Shown here piece after piece: positions 35,480-44,678 of a stretch of 64,000 nucleotides of DNA; the first letter of the stretch is position 1; every line of letters begins with the position of its first letter. Origin of the DNA: Halobacillus halophilus (GTDB lineage: Bacteria; Bacillota; Bacilli; Bacillales; Halobacillaceae); NCBI RefSeq assembly GCF_020171985.1, contig NZ_JAIVAL010000009.1, positions 121,634 to 185,633 on the forward strand, given 5' to 3'. The notes under the pieces were generated by a model. The model made no database searches. It was not told the origin of the DNA and saw only the letters and a list, made by a program, of their open reading frames with translations. Position numbers and translations under genes: made by a program.

Positions 35480-37356
35480 GCTGATAAATCCCCACCTCCT
35501 TCAAGAAGTAGACAAGGTATGGTAACCATCACCTTGGTGTAATGACCTTTTTTACTTTCTATTGTTAATCCATAATCATGTCCATAGTACAATTGAATTC
35601 GTTCATGTACATTGTATAGACCAATCCCGCTGCCATTCTTCATTCGACTGGATGTCTCAGCCAGGTCTGTTCCTTCTTGCAATGAATTTTTCAGCTTCTG
35701 GAGCATGAAAGTATCCATGCCTACCCCATTGTCCTCGATTACTACCGTTACATCATTGTCATTAGAGAATACTTTTATTGATATGATTCCTTTTTTCTCG
35801 TGTAAGACATGTTGCAATCCATGTTTCACAGCATTCTCTACGATAGGCTGAAACGACATCTTGAGAGTTTTTTGATTTTTCAAATGAGAAGGAATATCTA
35901 CATGTAATTCTAGACGCTGATCTAACCGAATGTTCATAATCTCAATGTAATTCCTTATATGACTTACCTCTTCTTGCAGAGAGACAAAGTCTTTTTTCCA
36001 CCGGAGATTGTAGCGCATCATTTCTCCTAAAGAGGTTAACGCGTCAGATATATCATATTTCCCATCAATCTCAGCCATCATTTTGATATTCTCTAAGGTG
36101 TTGTATAGAAAATGGGCGTCAATTTGTGTTTTCAGTGCATTGAGCTCTGCTTCCTTAGTGGCTGCTTCTTTATTAACAGACTCCGCGATCAATGTATTAA
36201 TTTTACTCAACATATTCCGATAATGACTGGATAGTCTACCAATTTCATCGTTTCCCTGGAGATCTACATCAACGGTAAAATCCCCATGTTCCACCCGCTT
36301 CATCGATTCAATCAGGAGGTGCAGCTTTCTAAGTATTAGAGAGATGATTCCGTAGGTAATAAAGGAAAGAAGAACAATTAACGAGAATGCTCCAAGAAAA
36401 ATAAACATTCTGAGTCTATTTTTCTCCATAAATATGGATTCCAAAGGTACTAAATTTACCAAGTCAACCCCTATATCCTCTACCGAAGTGGATACGATCA
36501 GGAACGGTTCCTCCCTGTCTAAGAACAGCATCGTTTGATTAGGCTGACCTGAATCTTTTTGAAGATAGTGATTTTTCATCTTTTCTGGAGTCATTTCCAG
36601 TTCTCTTAACAACGGGTTGCTATGATCGAAATGAATGGTATTCGTCTCATCAATAACTAACATTTGAGATTCACTCTCTTCCACATCCCCAAACATTTTA
36701 GGAAAGAAGTTCTCAAGCAGCATATTGATCTCAATAATACCTAAGTGCTCCTCCTTGGGATACTCGATCTCCCGGTATAAGGAAATCTTCTTAGCTCCCA
36801 CATTACTTGCATATAAGTTCTCTCTAAATGGCCCTTGTTGATGGAACCTCCACATCTCTGTACCGTTTAAGGCTAGGATGTCTTGAAACCAGCTGGCATT
36901 CTTAATCCGCCGCTCATCATATACTAAAGGCCACATTTCGTTTGTATTGTTGTTAGCAGAGAAAAAATGTATATCCTCGATCGTTGGATTATTATACTTC
37001 AACTGTAAAATATCCGATAACGTATTCATTTTAAAATCGATCAATTCTTTTACTTCATAGTCTTCTTGACTAATAAATTCAGTGAATTCCTGATTTGCGA
37101 TAACAATTTGCGCTGTGCGGCGAATGCTTTCCATATTTTTTTCAATATTTGCTTTCTCTAATTCCAACGCATATTCACTGTCTCTAACAGCATCGTTAAT
37201 AGCTGTTTCGAATCGGTTTTTTGATATATTCCATGTAAATATAAGGACTGGAACTAATATAATGACCACATATAGAAAAACCAACTTTTTTTGGAGGGAC
37301 ATTCCACTAATATATAACTTTGTTTTGTTGAAGTATCTTGTCCATCTTGGCGACAT
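35476..37356 (-). CDS. YesM-type sensor histidine kinase
   Basis: 626 residues. A membrane segment near 25-45, an extracellular Cache-like sensor of roughly 260 residues, a second membrane segment near 310-335, HAMP (GDFTVDVDLQGNDEIGRLSSHY), the phospho-acceptor helix with the His of QIDAHFLYNTLENIKMMAE, and an HATPase domain (VENAVKHGL; DNGVGMD; SGIGLYNVHERI). AGGAGGTG sets the start. It lies between the response regulator and a second binding lipoprotein, which may present the ligand. Confidence 0.95.
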   Translation of the reverse strand: MSPRWTRYFNKTKLYISGMSLQKKLVFLYVVIILVPVLIFTWNISKNRFETAINDAVRDSEYALELEKANIEKNMESIRRTAQIVIANQEFTEFISQEDYEVKELIDFKMNTLSDILQLKYNNPTIEDIHFFSANNNTNEMWPLVYDERRIKNASWFQDILALNGTEMWRFHQQGPFRENLYASNVGAKKISLYREIEYPKEEHLGIIEINMLLENFFPKMFGDVEESESQMLVIDETNTIHFDHSNPLLRELEMTPEKMKNHYLQKDSGQPNQTMLFLDREEPFLIVSTSVEDIGVDLVNLVPLESIFMEKNRLRMFIFLGAFSLIVLLSFITYGIISLILRKLHLLIESMKRVEHGDFTVDVDLQGNDEIGRLSSHYRNMLSKINTLIAESVNKEAATKEAELNALKTQIDAHFLYNTLENIKMMAEIDGKYDISDALTSLGEMMRYNLRWKKDFVSLQEEVSHIRNYIEIMNIRLDQRLELHVDIPSHLKNQKTLKMSFQPIVENAVKHGLQHVLHEKKGIISIKVFSNDNDVTVVIEDNGVGMDTFMLQKLKNSLQEGTDLAETSSRMKNGSGIGLYNVHERIQLYYGHDYGLTIESKKGHYTKVMVTIPCLLLEGGGDLSA

Positions 37357-37412
37357 GGCATCCCACCTCCTCGTTGTTTTCCATACATGGATACTTCCTT
37401 TGTACTTTATAT

Positions 37413-39065
37413 CTAATCGTTAAGCTTCCTGTTATTCTCTTCATAACTGTTTTGTCTGTATTCTCTAACTATAGTAAAATCATAGCTTTCCCGCTTTTGT
37501 AAAAAAGATTGGAACAAACGATCAAACACTTCTTCTGATTCAGCTAACAATAACATCGGCAGCGTTCTTCCCCACTCCTCAGCAATCTTGTTGGCAGCAA
37601 TTCCTTCTTTAGTGGTACCGGTTGGATCGATCCCCTCAAATTCACTGAGATTAACCGTCTTCCCTTTCGTCCAATCCGCTAACTGTTTTAATGGAGGAGC
37701 AGGTAATGGTGCCCATTCCAGTGTTTTGTTTGTATCCACTAACATCCAATACGTACTAGCCGCTCCGTATTTTTGGTCAAACGTCATCCTGTCCGATTTT
37801 AGTAGACTAAGCACTTCTGGTAGAAACTGTTCTTTTCCATTTCTCGTTTCCCAGGTTACCCCTCGCTTCCCTAAGAATGTATCCTTCTGACCTTCCTCAC
37901 TTATGAGATAGCTTAAGAAACGAATGGCTCTCTCCGGGTCCTTTACATCCTTTGAAATGAGAGTAATTGTCCAGCCAGATATTCCGTCCGCAGGTAATGT
38001 AGGAGCTTCCAGATTCGAATTAGCGGGTCCATCTACTGCGATATAAACAGAGTCTGGATCCTTTGCATAAAGAGCCTGTTGCTGCGCTGCCATATCACTA
38101 CGTTGATAAAGCATAGCAAAATATCTACCCTCGGCAATCTTTTCTTCCATTTGAGCCCGTTTATCTATAAATATATCTTTCGCAAGCAGCCCCATCTCAT
38201 TTACCTCTCGAAATGTCTTTAGCCATCTGATATATTCCGGATCGGTTATCCGGTCATACACTTTCCCATCTTCTTTCATAGGAATAGCTAAGAAATTTTG
38301 AAGGTAATCTTCCAATGAATCATTACCAACAGGAGTAAACTCATGGAGCCCAAGTGGGATAAGCGGCTTCCCATTTACTTCTGGAAATTGTTCTTTAGCT
38401 TTCTTTAATGCATCCAGAAAACCTTCTGGTGTTCTCATATCAGGTCTACCTAATGCCTCGTACATATCCTTCCTTACTAAAAACGTTTGATTAGAAGGCT
38501 TTAAATCTTTATATCTTTCAAAGTCCTCTGGTGAAGAGGAAGCATTCGGGTATCCATACACATGCCCATCTTCTTGTCTATACCATTCCAGCTTCGAATC
38601 ATCCGTCACTTTATAAAAGTATGGATCGTATTCTTTTCCAAGCTCATCTAATGGCAGCACAAGCTCTTGATCTATCATTTTTTTCGCTCCATCTTCCCAC
38701 CAGCCGATTGTGATAAAGTCAGGGAGAGATCCAGAAGCGATCATCGTATTCATTTTTTCATTTTCATTACCAGTGGGAGTGATAAAATTAACCCTCACAC
38801 CTGTTTTATCGGTGATATAATCCGAAACCACATTGTTGCCCCAGTCTGTCTCAAACCAGGAAAAGTTTACATACCAATCAAAAGTGACAGGAGATGTGTC
38901 TAACTTCCAACCCGGTTCGTCTTCATGTAACGCTTGGACGTGAGAATCTTCCTTCACATCTGAAGTGGAAGCGGTTTCATTTTTGGTATTATTGTCACAT
39001 CCCTCTAGGAAAATAACAAATAACAATAGCAATATAAGACACTTTATTATTGACTTTAGCCGCAT
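37413..39065 (-). CDS. LplA-like extracellular solute-binding lipoprotein (550 aa)
   Basis: Lipobox LEGC (Cys23), then a large family-1 binding domain typical of YesM/YesN-linked systems (FDWYVNFSWFETDWGNNVVSDYI; a mid GKPLIPLGLHEFTPVGND). About 100 residues longer than the binding protein at 31108. No second permease pair is adjacent, so it is either an alternative receptor for the same permeases or a sensory accessory of the kinase encoded 57 bases downstream. Confidence 0.9.
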   Translation of the reverse strand: MRLKSIIKCLILLLLFVIFLEGCDNNTKNETASTSDVKEDSHVQALHEDEPGWKLDTSPVTFDWYVNFSWFETDWGNNVVSDYITDKTGVRVNFITPTGNENEKMNTMIASGSLPDFITIGWWEDGAKKMIDQELVLPLDELGKEYDPYFYKVTDDSKLEWYRQEDGHVYGYPNASSSPEDFERYKDLKPSNQTFLVRKDMYEALGRPDMRTPEGFLDALKKAKEQFPEVNGKPLIPLGLHEFTPVGNDSLEDYLQNFLAIPMKEDGKVYDRITDPEYIRWLKTFREVNEMGLLAKDIFIDKRAQMEEKIAEGRYFAMLYQRSDMAAQQQALYAKDPDSVYIAVDGPANSNLEAPTLPADGISGWTITLISKDVKDPERAIRFLSYLISEEGQKDTFLGKRGVTWETRNGKEQFLPEVLSLLKSDRMTFDQKYGAASTYWMLVDTNKTLEWAPLPAPPLKQLADWTKGKTVNLSEFEGIDPTGTTKEGIAANKIAEEWGRTLPMLLLAESEEVFDRLFQSFLQKRESYDFTIVREYRQNSYEENNRKLND

Positions 39066-39402
39066 ATTTATCCCTCACTTCTATACTAAGTATACTGGAA
39101 TATTATGTAGAATAGTAAGGGGAAATTTGCACAAAAAAAAGATATTAGTTCATATATTTGTCGTTTAACTGCTTCTTGTTCCTCTTTGCATAACGCTTAT
39201 ATAATACGACATTTTCTTCTATCCTGTTTGAGGAGAGACCTACAAAAAACCACCATCTACTTGATGACTCCCTTATGTGAATATGAATTAAGGAAGAAAT
39301 GTAGTAAGTCATCATTTTGTCAACGGATCTCGATAAATTCTCCACAGACTTTTGATATTTTAATTTTATATTAAACTTATTACCAAAAAGGAGCTGAGGA
39401 AA
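39066..39402. other. Divergent intergenic region
   Basis: Separates the LplA-like gene and the Met-rich protein gene. Short open frames on both strands lack ribosome sites and family resemblance. No structured element seen. Confidence 0.4.
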
Positions 39403-39717
39403 ATGAAAAAGTTTATTATTGGAGTATTATCACTCGGGCTGGTCGCTGCTGGAGGCGTGACAGGCGTCAGCGCTCAAAACGGACAGATGGAAATGCCGTA
39501 TAAAAAAAGCGGTGAAATGATGGAAATGGAAGGCATGCATCAAACTATACTGGACTCAACTGCCGTTATTAATTTTGGACAGGCTAAAAATCTGATGAAA
39601 GAGATGCATCCGGAAATGAGTACCAAGCAAATTAAGGTGATGTACACGAAAATGCATGGAACAAATGGAGCGGCTCCCAGTGCAAACTTCGAAGAAATGA
39701 ATATGGGTGAGAATTAA
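39403..39717 (+). CDS. Small secreted Met-rich protein
   Basis: 104 residues with a clear signal peptide (FIIGVLSLGLVAAGGVTGVSA, cleavage after about residue 24). The mature part is rich in Met (MEMPYKKSGEMMEMEGMHQ; MKEMHPEMSTKQIKVMYTKMHG) and has two short helices. Clustered Met and His would suit Cu(I) or other soft-metal binding, but I know of no proof. AAAGGAG precedes the ATG, and a terminator follows. Confidence 0.8.
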   Translation: MKKFIIGVLSLGLVAAGGVTGVSAQNGQMEMPYKKSGEMMEMEGMHQTILDSTAVINFGQAKNLMKEMHPEMSTKQIKVMYTKMHGTNGAAPSANFEEMNMGEN

Positions 39718-39730
39718 TATTTCAAAAAAG

Positions 39731-39770
39731 CAGGTCTACCATCTGTTAGTTTGATGATAGGCCTGTTTTT
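39731..39770 (+). terminator. Terminator of the Met-rich gene
   Basis: CAGGTCTACCATC pairs with GATGATAGGCCTG followed by T5. Confidence 0.85.
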
Positions 39771-40138
39771 AAATTATTGCTCGTTAAGTGTTAGGGAAGA
39801 GCTTTAAATCCTTATAATAACAGGTGCTAAGTGTTACCTCCGCTATTTGATGAACTTTCCTTCTCTCTATTTCCCCAGTCAGAAATTCGACCGCTGCCAG
39901 AACTAATATTAACTCCCCGTGACCAGTGCGATTACCTTATTATTTCTTTTATTAAAGCGAACATTGGATATTAAAAGTAGACTTCTCTGTACTCTAAAAA
40001 CCCATTAAACCCCCAGGAAAAACAAAACGTCCCAAACATTTATATGGATTACCGGAAATTCCTCCAATATAATATGTCCTCATTGGATATCCTTATAACA
40101 TGGATCATAATTTATGATGAATGAAAAGAGAGGAAATT
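39771..40138. other. Intergenic region before the DUF3189 gene
   Basis: No gene recognised. The AGAGG ribosome site of the next gene is at its end. Confidence 0.4.
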
Positions 40139-40651
40139 ATGATATATATATACAATGACTATGCAGGAACTCATACCACTTCCATAGCTGCCGCTTACCA
40201 CTTGGACTATATCAAGCAAGGACAAGAATTGAGCGATGAAGAAGTTTTAGAAATTCCTTTGTTTAATGAACTTACCAAAAAAGATGCCGGTAAACTGGTC
40301 TACCACGGACAGGACAATCACGGGGATTACGTTTATACCCTGGGTAGGAAATCCTCTAAAATGGTTGTTCCCGCATTAAAAGAGCTTTGTATAGTACTGT
40401 TTGAACTCTTTGATATCGAAGGTAAGATTATCTTCTCTAACACATCACCCACCGTCCCGTTTGTTATGTCTATCGGTGGAGGGTTATCGCGTGGATTGGG
40501 TATCGATTCACTTGGGGTTCCTATGTTGATAAAGGGAGCGAAAAAGTGTCACCCTTTAATAGGTGAATTGGTAAGTCACACCAAAAAAGTTGCTCATGAC
40601 CCCCATGAGAAAGATATCCTTGTACTTGAAAATGAAGAATTTAAAATATAA
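40139..40651 (+). CDS. DUF3189-family protein
   Basis: 170 residues from the ATG at 40139 (AGAGG five bases upstream). Recognisable family features are the start MIYIYNDYAGTHTTSIAAAYH, a central VYHGQDNHGDYVYTLGR, and IGGGLSRGLGIDSLGVPML. The early GTHTT/TS pattern recalls a phosphate-binding loop but is not a canonical Walker motif. Found mainly in spore formers; function unknown. Its 3' end is convergent with the GerPA-like pseudogene. Confidence 0.8.
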   Translation: MIYIYNDYAGTHTTSIAAAYHLDYIKQGQELSDEEVLEIPLFNELTKKDAGKLVYHGQDNHGDYVYTLGRKSSKMVVPALKELCIVLFELFDIEGKIIFSNTSPTVPFVMSIGGGLSRGLGIDSLGVPMLIKGAKKCHPLIGELVSHTKKVAHDPHEKDILVLENEEFKI

Positions 40652-40674
40652 AAGCCCACTTTGAGAAAAGGTGT

Positions 40675-40896
40675 AAACGCAGGGTTAGCGATTTGATCTT
40701 GATCGCTCACATCCCTGTCTAATACTCCAGTCGATATGGAGGATCCAGTATGAGACAAATCCCCTAATTAAAAATTCTCGCCGTACAACTTGGTATTTGT
40801 CGTGTGGCTGTTATGAACAACAGTTCCAATGTCAATGTTACCGTTCTGAGTTACTCCATTCGTTTTCTTATTAAAGATGTTTATTAAAAAAGGCAT
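40675..40896 (-). pseudogene. GerPA-family spore protein gene interrupted by an in-frame TAA
   Basis: An ATG at 40896 with an AGGAGAGGAG-type site opens a 42-codon frame ending NTKLYGENF at a TAA (40770-40768). Reading on in the same frame gives LGDLSHTGSSISTG and then VLDRDVSDQDQIANP. This aligns without gaps to the next gene (SSYGDASPNSSG... to VANP), so the stop replaces one residue of a once-complete protein. Its 5' end overlaps the 3' end of the intact paralogue by 26 bases. Either a nonsense pseudogene, a truncated product, or a sequencing error. Confidence 0.75.
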
Positions 40897-41158
40897 CTTC
40901 TGACTCTCCTCTCCTTAAGACTGAGCAAAATATGTGTTGGGTTGGGTTAGCCACCTCTCCCATATCATTCAAATCTGGCTCAATAAACACACTTTCCAAT
41001 CCAGAGCTATTCGGAGAAGCGTCTCCATAAGATGAGTTCTGTCCTTGGGATTTGGTGTTTGCCGTTGGCGAATTGTTAAATGCATCACCAATTTTAAACA
41101 AGCCATTGCTAGCGATACTGTTAATTTTTATGCTATATATATCGATTGAAGTTGGCAT
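40871..41158 (-). CDS. GerPA/GerPF-family spore germination protein
   Basis: 95 residues from the ATG at 41158, with AGGAGGAGG just upstream. The family pattern is GD-x-(4)-SP-...-K-...-G-...-GD followed by an Asp-rich end: FKIGDAFNNSPTANTKSQGQ, SSYGDASPN, and FIEPDLNDMGEVANP. GerP proteins are made in the mother cell and affect coat permeability to germinants. Probably cotranscribed with the downstream interrupted paralogue. The C-terminal extension (about 25 residues) is longer than in most GerPA proteins. Confidence 0.72.
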   Translation of the reverse strand: MPTSIDIYSIKINSIASNGLFKIGDAFNNSPTANTKSQGQNSSYGDASPNSSGLESVFIEPDLNDMGEVANPTQHIFCSVLRRGESEDAFFNKHL

Positions 41159-41294
41159 GTGTACCTCCTCCTGTTCGGAATTCTTATTGTAAATGGTAGG
41201 ACCAGGTCCGATTCCTGACATTCCTCCAGTGATTTTTTAGAAAAAAACCTCCAATGCGGCAGGGGCCACTGTTATATGCGAAAGGAAAAATTCA

Positions 41295-41337
41295 AAAAGC
41301 GGCCGGTATGGATTTAACTCCCATACCGGCCGCTTTC
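41295..41337. terminator. Strong hairpin terminator
   Basis: AAAGCGGCCGGTATGG pairs with CCATACCGGCCGCTTT. Minus-strand reading continues into TTTTTGAATTTTT, 9 bases after the 20-codon frame at 41347-41409. Confidence 0.85.
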
Positions 41338-41346
41338 TTTCTAATT

Positions 41347-41409
41347 TCAAGAGCTTTTTGCCCTCACAAGTTTCTTGATTCGTTTCATAATAGCCGTGAA
41401 AATGCTCAT
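41347..41409 (-). CDS. Candidate 20-residue cationic peptide
   Basis: The frame encodes MSIFTAIMKRIKKLVRAKSS, an amphipathic basic helix, and stops 9 bases before a very strong terminator. AGAGG lies only two bases before the ATG, an unusually short gap. The terminator has no other obvious gene upstream on this strand, so something is transcribed here. Peptide coding is a guess; a small RNA is the alternative. Confidence 0.35.
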   Translation of the reverse strand: MSIFTAIMKRIKKLVRAKSS

Positions 41410-41790
41410 GTCCTCTAGAAACCCTGGTGTGCGTTCGGTCTGTCGTATACGGTAACAGCACGCTCCGAAGAAATATCCAGGTTTTCTTGTTCAAGTTATC
41501 TGAGGCCGTGCCTGCCACATCTCCTCAGTAGCAGCAGAATTACTAAGGTAATTTAGATATGGAAATTTAAGTGAGAGTGGTGACCCCTTAACTCGAATTT
41601 TTTCACCACTTCATAACTTTTCAATAACTTCAGTATGTTCCTTTTCAACATACATAACATTTAAATGAACATTCCAAACCCGGAAATAATTTAAGCCTTC
41701 AGATGATTCGGCAGAAGAGGCAAACCGTCGTAAACTTCTTTCCCTGTAAATAAGATAAAATAAGTCCTAACGTCAAGAGGAGAGATAGGT
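41410..41790. other. Region upstream of cotA
   Basis: Holds the promoter for cotA (probably a mother-cell sigma factor) and for the small leftward transcript. No -10/-35 that I can assign securely. A 93-codon minus-strand frame covering part of it is not convincing. Confidence 0.4.
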
Positions 41791-43311
41791 ATGCTCAAGA
41801 AGTTTGTGGACGCCCTCCCCATCATGAAAACACTCCGCCCGACAAGCTATATTCAGAATGTGCCATTCTATGAAGTGACGATGCAGGAAACCTTTCAGCA
41901 ACTGCATCGAGACCTCCCCCCGACCAAGGTCTGGGGCTATAATGGGCAGTATCCTGGACCGACTTTTCACGTGCAGAGACATCAGCCGATCCACGTTTTA
42001 TGGAAAAATAATCTTCCTTATCGACATTTTCTTCCCATTGATACGACCGTTCATGGGGCTGAGAAGAACATACCAGAAGTTAGGACCGTTGTGCACCTCC
42101 ATGGAGGAGTGAACCCAGATACAAGTGATGGTTATCCAGAGGCATGGTTCACCCGTGATTTTCAGAAAGTAGGACCCCATTTCACTAATACTCTGTACAC
42201 GTATCCTAATCACCAGCCAGCAACCATCTTGTGGTACCATGACCACGCAATGGGCATCACACGCCTCAATATTTACGCAGGGCTTGCCGGGATGTACGTT
42301 ATCCATGACCGGGAAGAAGCTCGATTAAACCTTCCTTGCGGCCCATTTGATATCCCGTTAATCATCCAGGATCGTTCGTTTCACGAAGATGGCCGTCTCC
42401 TCTATCCATCTGAACCAAATAATCAACCATCAGCTCCTCACCCTTCTGTCGTACCGGATTTCTACGGAGATACCATCCTGGTGAATGGTAAAGTATGGCC
42501 GCATTTAAACGTAGAGCCTAGACGCTACCGCTTCCGTATACTAAACGGATCGAACACCCGCTTTTATCGTTTCACCTTCTCAAACGGGTTACCTTTTATT
42601 CAGATCGGTACAGATCAAGGATTGATAGAAACCCCGATACGCGTCCCTTCTCTTCTTCTAGCCCCGGCAGAAAGGGCGGATGTGATTGTTGATTTTTCTA
42701 CATCTTACGGCGATTCAATCGTCCTGGGCAACGAGTACGAATCGCAAAGGGAAAAACCAGATCCTGAGACAACGGGTACCGTCATGCAATTCCGTGTAAC
42801 CCATTCTCTCACCTGTCAAGATACGAGTTCGATACCTGCTCACCTGGTGCCTGTTCCTAAACTTATACAATATCAGAAAACTCGGACGTTACGCCTCAAC
42901 ATGCGAAAAGATTCCTACGGACGCAACATTCACTTGTTAGATGACCGGTTATGGTCGGAACCTGTTACCGAGAAACCGAAGCTAGGTCAAACGGAGATAT
43001 GGAACCTGATCAATGAGACACGAGATACTCATCCAATCCACCTTCATTTAGTCCGTTTCCAAATCCTGGACCGCCAACCCTTCGATCGTGAGCTCTTGGA
43101 AAAAGAAAAACGAATCGTTCCTACAGGAGCACGTGTGCCTCCAGAGTGGAACGAGAAAGGTTGGAAGGATACTGTCCGGGCCCAACCTGGAGAAATAACG
43201 CGAATCATAATTCCGTTCGGTCCATATCCTGGGTTGTTCGTGTGGCACTGCCATATCTTAGAGCATGAAGACTATGAGATGATGCGTCCGTATTTAGTGA
43301 TAAATAAATAA
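41791..43311 (+). CDS. cotA: CotA-like spore-coat laccase (multicopper oxidase)
   Basis: 506 residues against 513 for B. subtilis CotA, alignable throughout (KFVDALPI; HRDLPPTKVWGYNGQYPGPTF). Copper ligands: HLHGG, WYHDHAM, HPIHLH and the C-terminal WHCHILEHEDYEMM covering the T1 and trinuclear sites. It oxidises phenolics with O2 and makes brown pigment in the outer coat. GAGGAGAGA precedes the ATG. Single gene with terminator. Confidence 0.95.
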   Translation: MLKKFVDALPIMKTLRPTSYIQNVPFYEVTMQETFQQLHRDLPPTKVWGYNGQYPGPTFHVQRHQPIHVLWKNNLPYRHFLPIDTTVHGAEKNIPEVRTVVHLHGGVNPDTSDGYPEAWFTRDFQKVGPHFTNTLYTYPNHQPATILWYHDHAMGITRLNIYAGLAGMYVIHDREEARLNLPCGPFDIPLIIQDRSFHEDGRLLYPSEPNNQPSAPHPSVVPDFYGDTILVNGKVWPHLNVEPRRYRFRILNGSNTRFYRFTFSNGLPFIQIGTDQGLIETPIRVPSLLLAPAERADVIVDFSTSYGDSIVLGNEYESQREKPDPETTGTVMQFRVTHSLTCQDTSSIPAHLVPVPKLIQYQKTRTLRLNMRKDSYGRNIHLLDDRLWSEPVTEKPKLGQTEIWNLINETRDTHPIHLHLVRFQILDRQPFDRELLEKEKRIVPTGARVPPEWNEKGWKDTVRAQPGEITRIIIPFGPYPGLFVWHCHILEHEDYEMMRPYLVINK

Positions 43312-43336
43312 ATTGATAAGAGTCAGAAAAATACAC

Positions 43337-43370
43337 AAAAAAGATGACGGGCATATGCTCGTCATCTTTT
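43337..43370 (+). terminator. cotA terminator
   Basis: AAAAGATGACG pairs with CGTCATCTTTT around GGCATATGCT. Confidence 0.85.
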
Positions 43371-43406
43371 CATTTATAATAGGGGATGATTTTTTCATCA
43401 TGCCTC

Positions 43407-44660
43407 CTATCTTTGAAGAAATGAATCAATATATCGTGCTGCATCCCCAGCCCCATTTTCTAATTGAATATTCTTACCTAATGTGTAAGCATTCGATTTA
43501 ATTCCTTCACCTTGCATTTCTCGTATACCTTCTGCAAGATTTTCTACTGTAAGTTTCTTTCTTGGCACTGGGGATGGTCCTACACCCAACTCTTCTGTTC
43601 TTTTCCCCCATGCGTACTGATCATTTCCATGAGGAATGACAAAGCTTGGTATCCCTGCGCGAAAAGCAGCCGCTGTTGTGCCTGCACCACCGTGATGGAC
43701 CACCCCTGATAGTTTAGGAAAAAGCCAGGAGTGAGGGACACTTTCTATAAAATACATATTTTCCGTCTCTTCAATGTCTTCGGTAGAGTTCCAGCCTGTT
43801 GCTAATATACCTCTTTGACCTGCTTTCCTCAGAGCATCTATCACGAGTTCAGTAGTTTCCAGAGCCTGGTCATCATAAATACTCCCAAAGCCAACGTAAA
43901 CCGGTGGCGGCCCCTCCGAGAGAAAGTTTTGAAGATCTTCGGGAGGGTTCCAAGAACTTAGATCTTCATCCAGGAACCAATACCCAAACCATCGGATGTT
44001 TTTTTTAGGCTCTTGAAACACATGGCGACTGACAGAAGCTAGTGCTAGATGATCTTTTGTTTGTTCTTTGCTAAAAGGATTTTGGAATGATTCCGGTAAA
44101 GTATCAAACTGTCTTTTCCAATACTGCCGAACCGATGGTTTTACGGTCATCCAAAACCCCTTTTCAAAGAGTTTATGAGTAAATAAATTAAATTTTTTCC
44201 CAAACTGCATTTGATAAAATATTAAAGCAGGGTATTCTTCTGTGGGTCCCATAGGGAAAGGGGATGCCAAAATGGTGGGAATACCTTTAAGCTCTCCTAC
44301 AAACTGTCCAATAGCAGCACCTGGATGATAAATTATGGCTTCAGCATCCACACACGCTTCATACAAGTCTTCCTGCATTCCCATTTGCTTATCCTTGATA
44401 TAAGGCTTCATTTTACGGAAGCTAGTAAAAAACTGGATTGGGTTATCCGACTTAATCGAACTTTTAGCCATTTCCTTTGATATTTCTGAAATGTCTCCTT
44501 TTATGGGATGAAAATTCAGCTCATGCCTCTCAACTAGTTGCTGATAGTTTTCAAACCCTGCCAGTTTGACTTCGTGTCCTAAGCTTTTTAGCTCTTTGCC
44601 TAAAGCAATAAATGGCTGGGTATCTCCTCTTGTGCCGGTCGTTAAAATAGAAATTCTCAT
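43407..44660 (-). CDS. GT1/UGT-type glycosyltransferase (sterol/macrolide glucosyltransferase-like)
   Basis: 417 residues, GT-B fold. N-terminal acceptor domain begins ISILTTGTRGDTQPFIALGKEL. The donor-binding signature near the C-terminus is VHHGGAGTTAAAFRAGIPSFVIPHGNDQYAWGKRTEELG, typical of UDP-glucose-dependent family 1 enzymes related to sterol 3-beta-glucosyltransferases and YjiC. It could inactivate an aglycone drug or glycosylate a lipid. A perfect palindrome lies in its promoter, shared in half-site with the marR promoter upstream, so it is likely induced by a small molecule. Confidence 0.9.
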   Translation of the reverse strand: MRISILTTGTRGDTQPFIALGKELKSLGHEVKLAGFENYQQLVERHELNFHPIKGDISEISKEMAKSSIKSDNPIQFFTSFRKMKPYIKDKQMGMQEDLYEACVDAEAIIYHPGAAIGQFVGELKGIPTILASPFPMGPTEEYPALIFYQMQFGKKFNLFTHKLFEKGFWMTVKPSVRQYWKRQFDTLPESFQNPFSKEQTKDHLALASVSRHVFQEPKKNIRWFGYWFLDEDLSSWNPPEDLQNFLSEGPPPVYVGFGSIYDDQALETTELVIDALRKAGQRGILATGWNSTEDIEETENMYFIESVPHSWLFPKLSGVVHHGGAGTTAAAFRAGIPSFVIPHGNDQYAWGKRTEELGVGPSPVPRKKLTVENLAEGIREMQGEGIKSNAYTLGKNIQLENGAGDAARYIDSFLQR

Positions 44661-44678
44661 TTTTCAGCCCCCATTAAT

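Noticed and set aside
39145..39345. Short frames in the spacer before the Met-rich gene
   Set aside because: Opposing overlapping frames with no start signals; treated as non-coding.
41237..41518. 93-codon minus-strand frame
   Set aside because: It spans a strong terminator stem, has no ribosome site and no family pattern.
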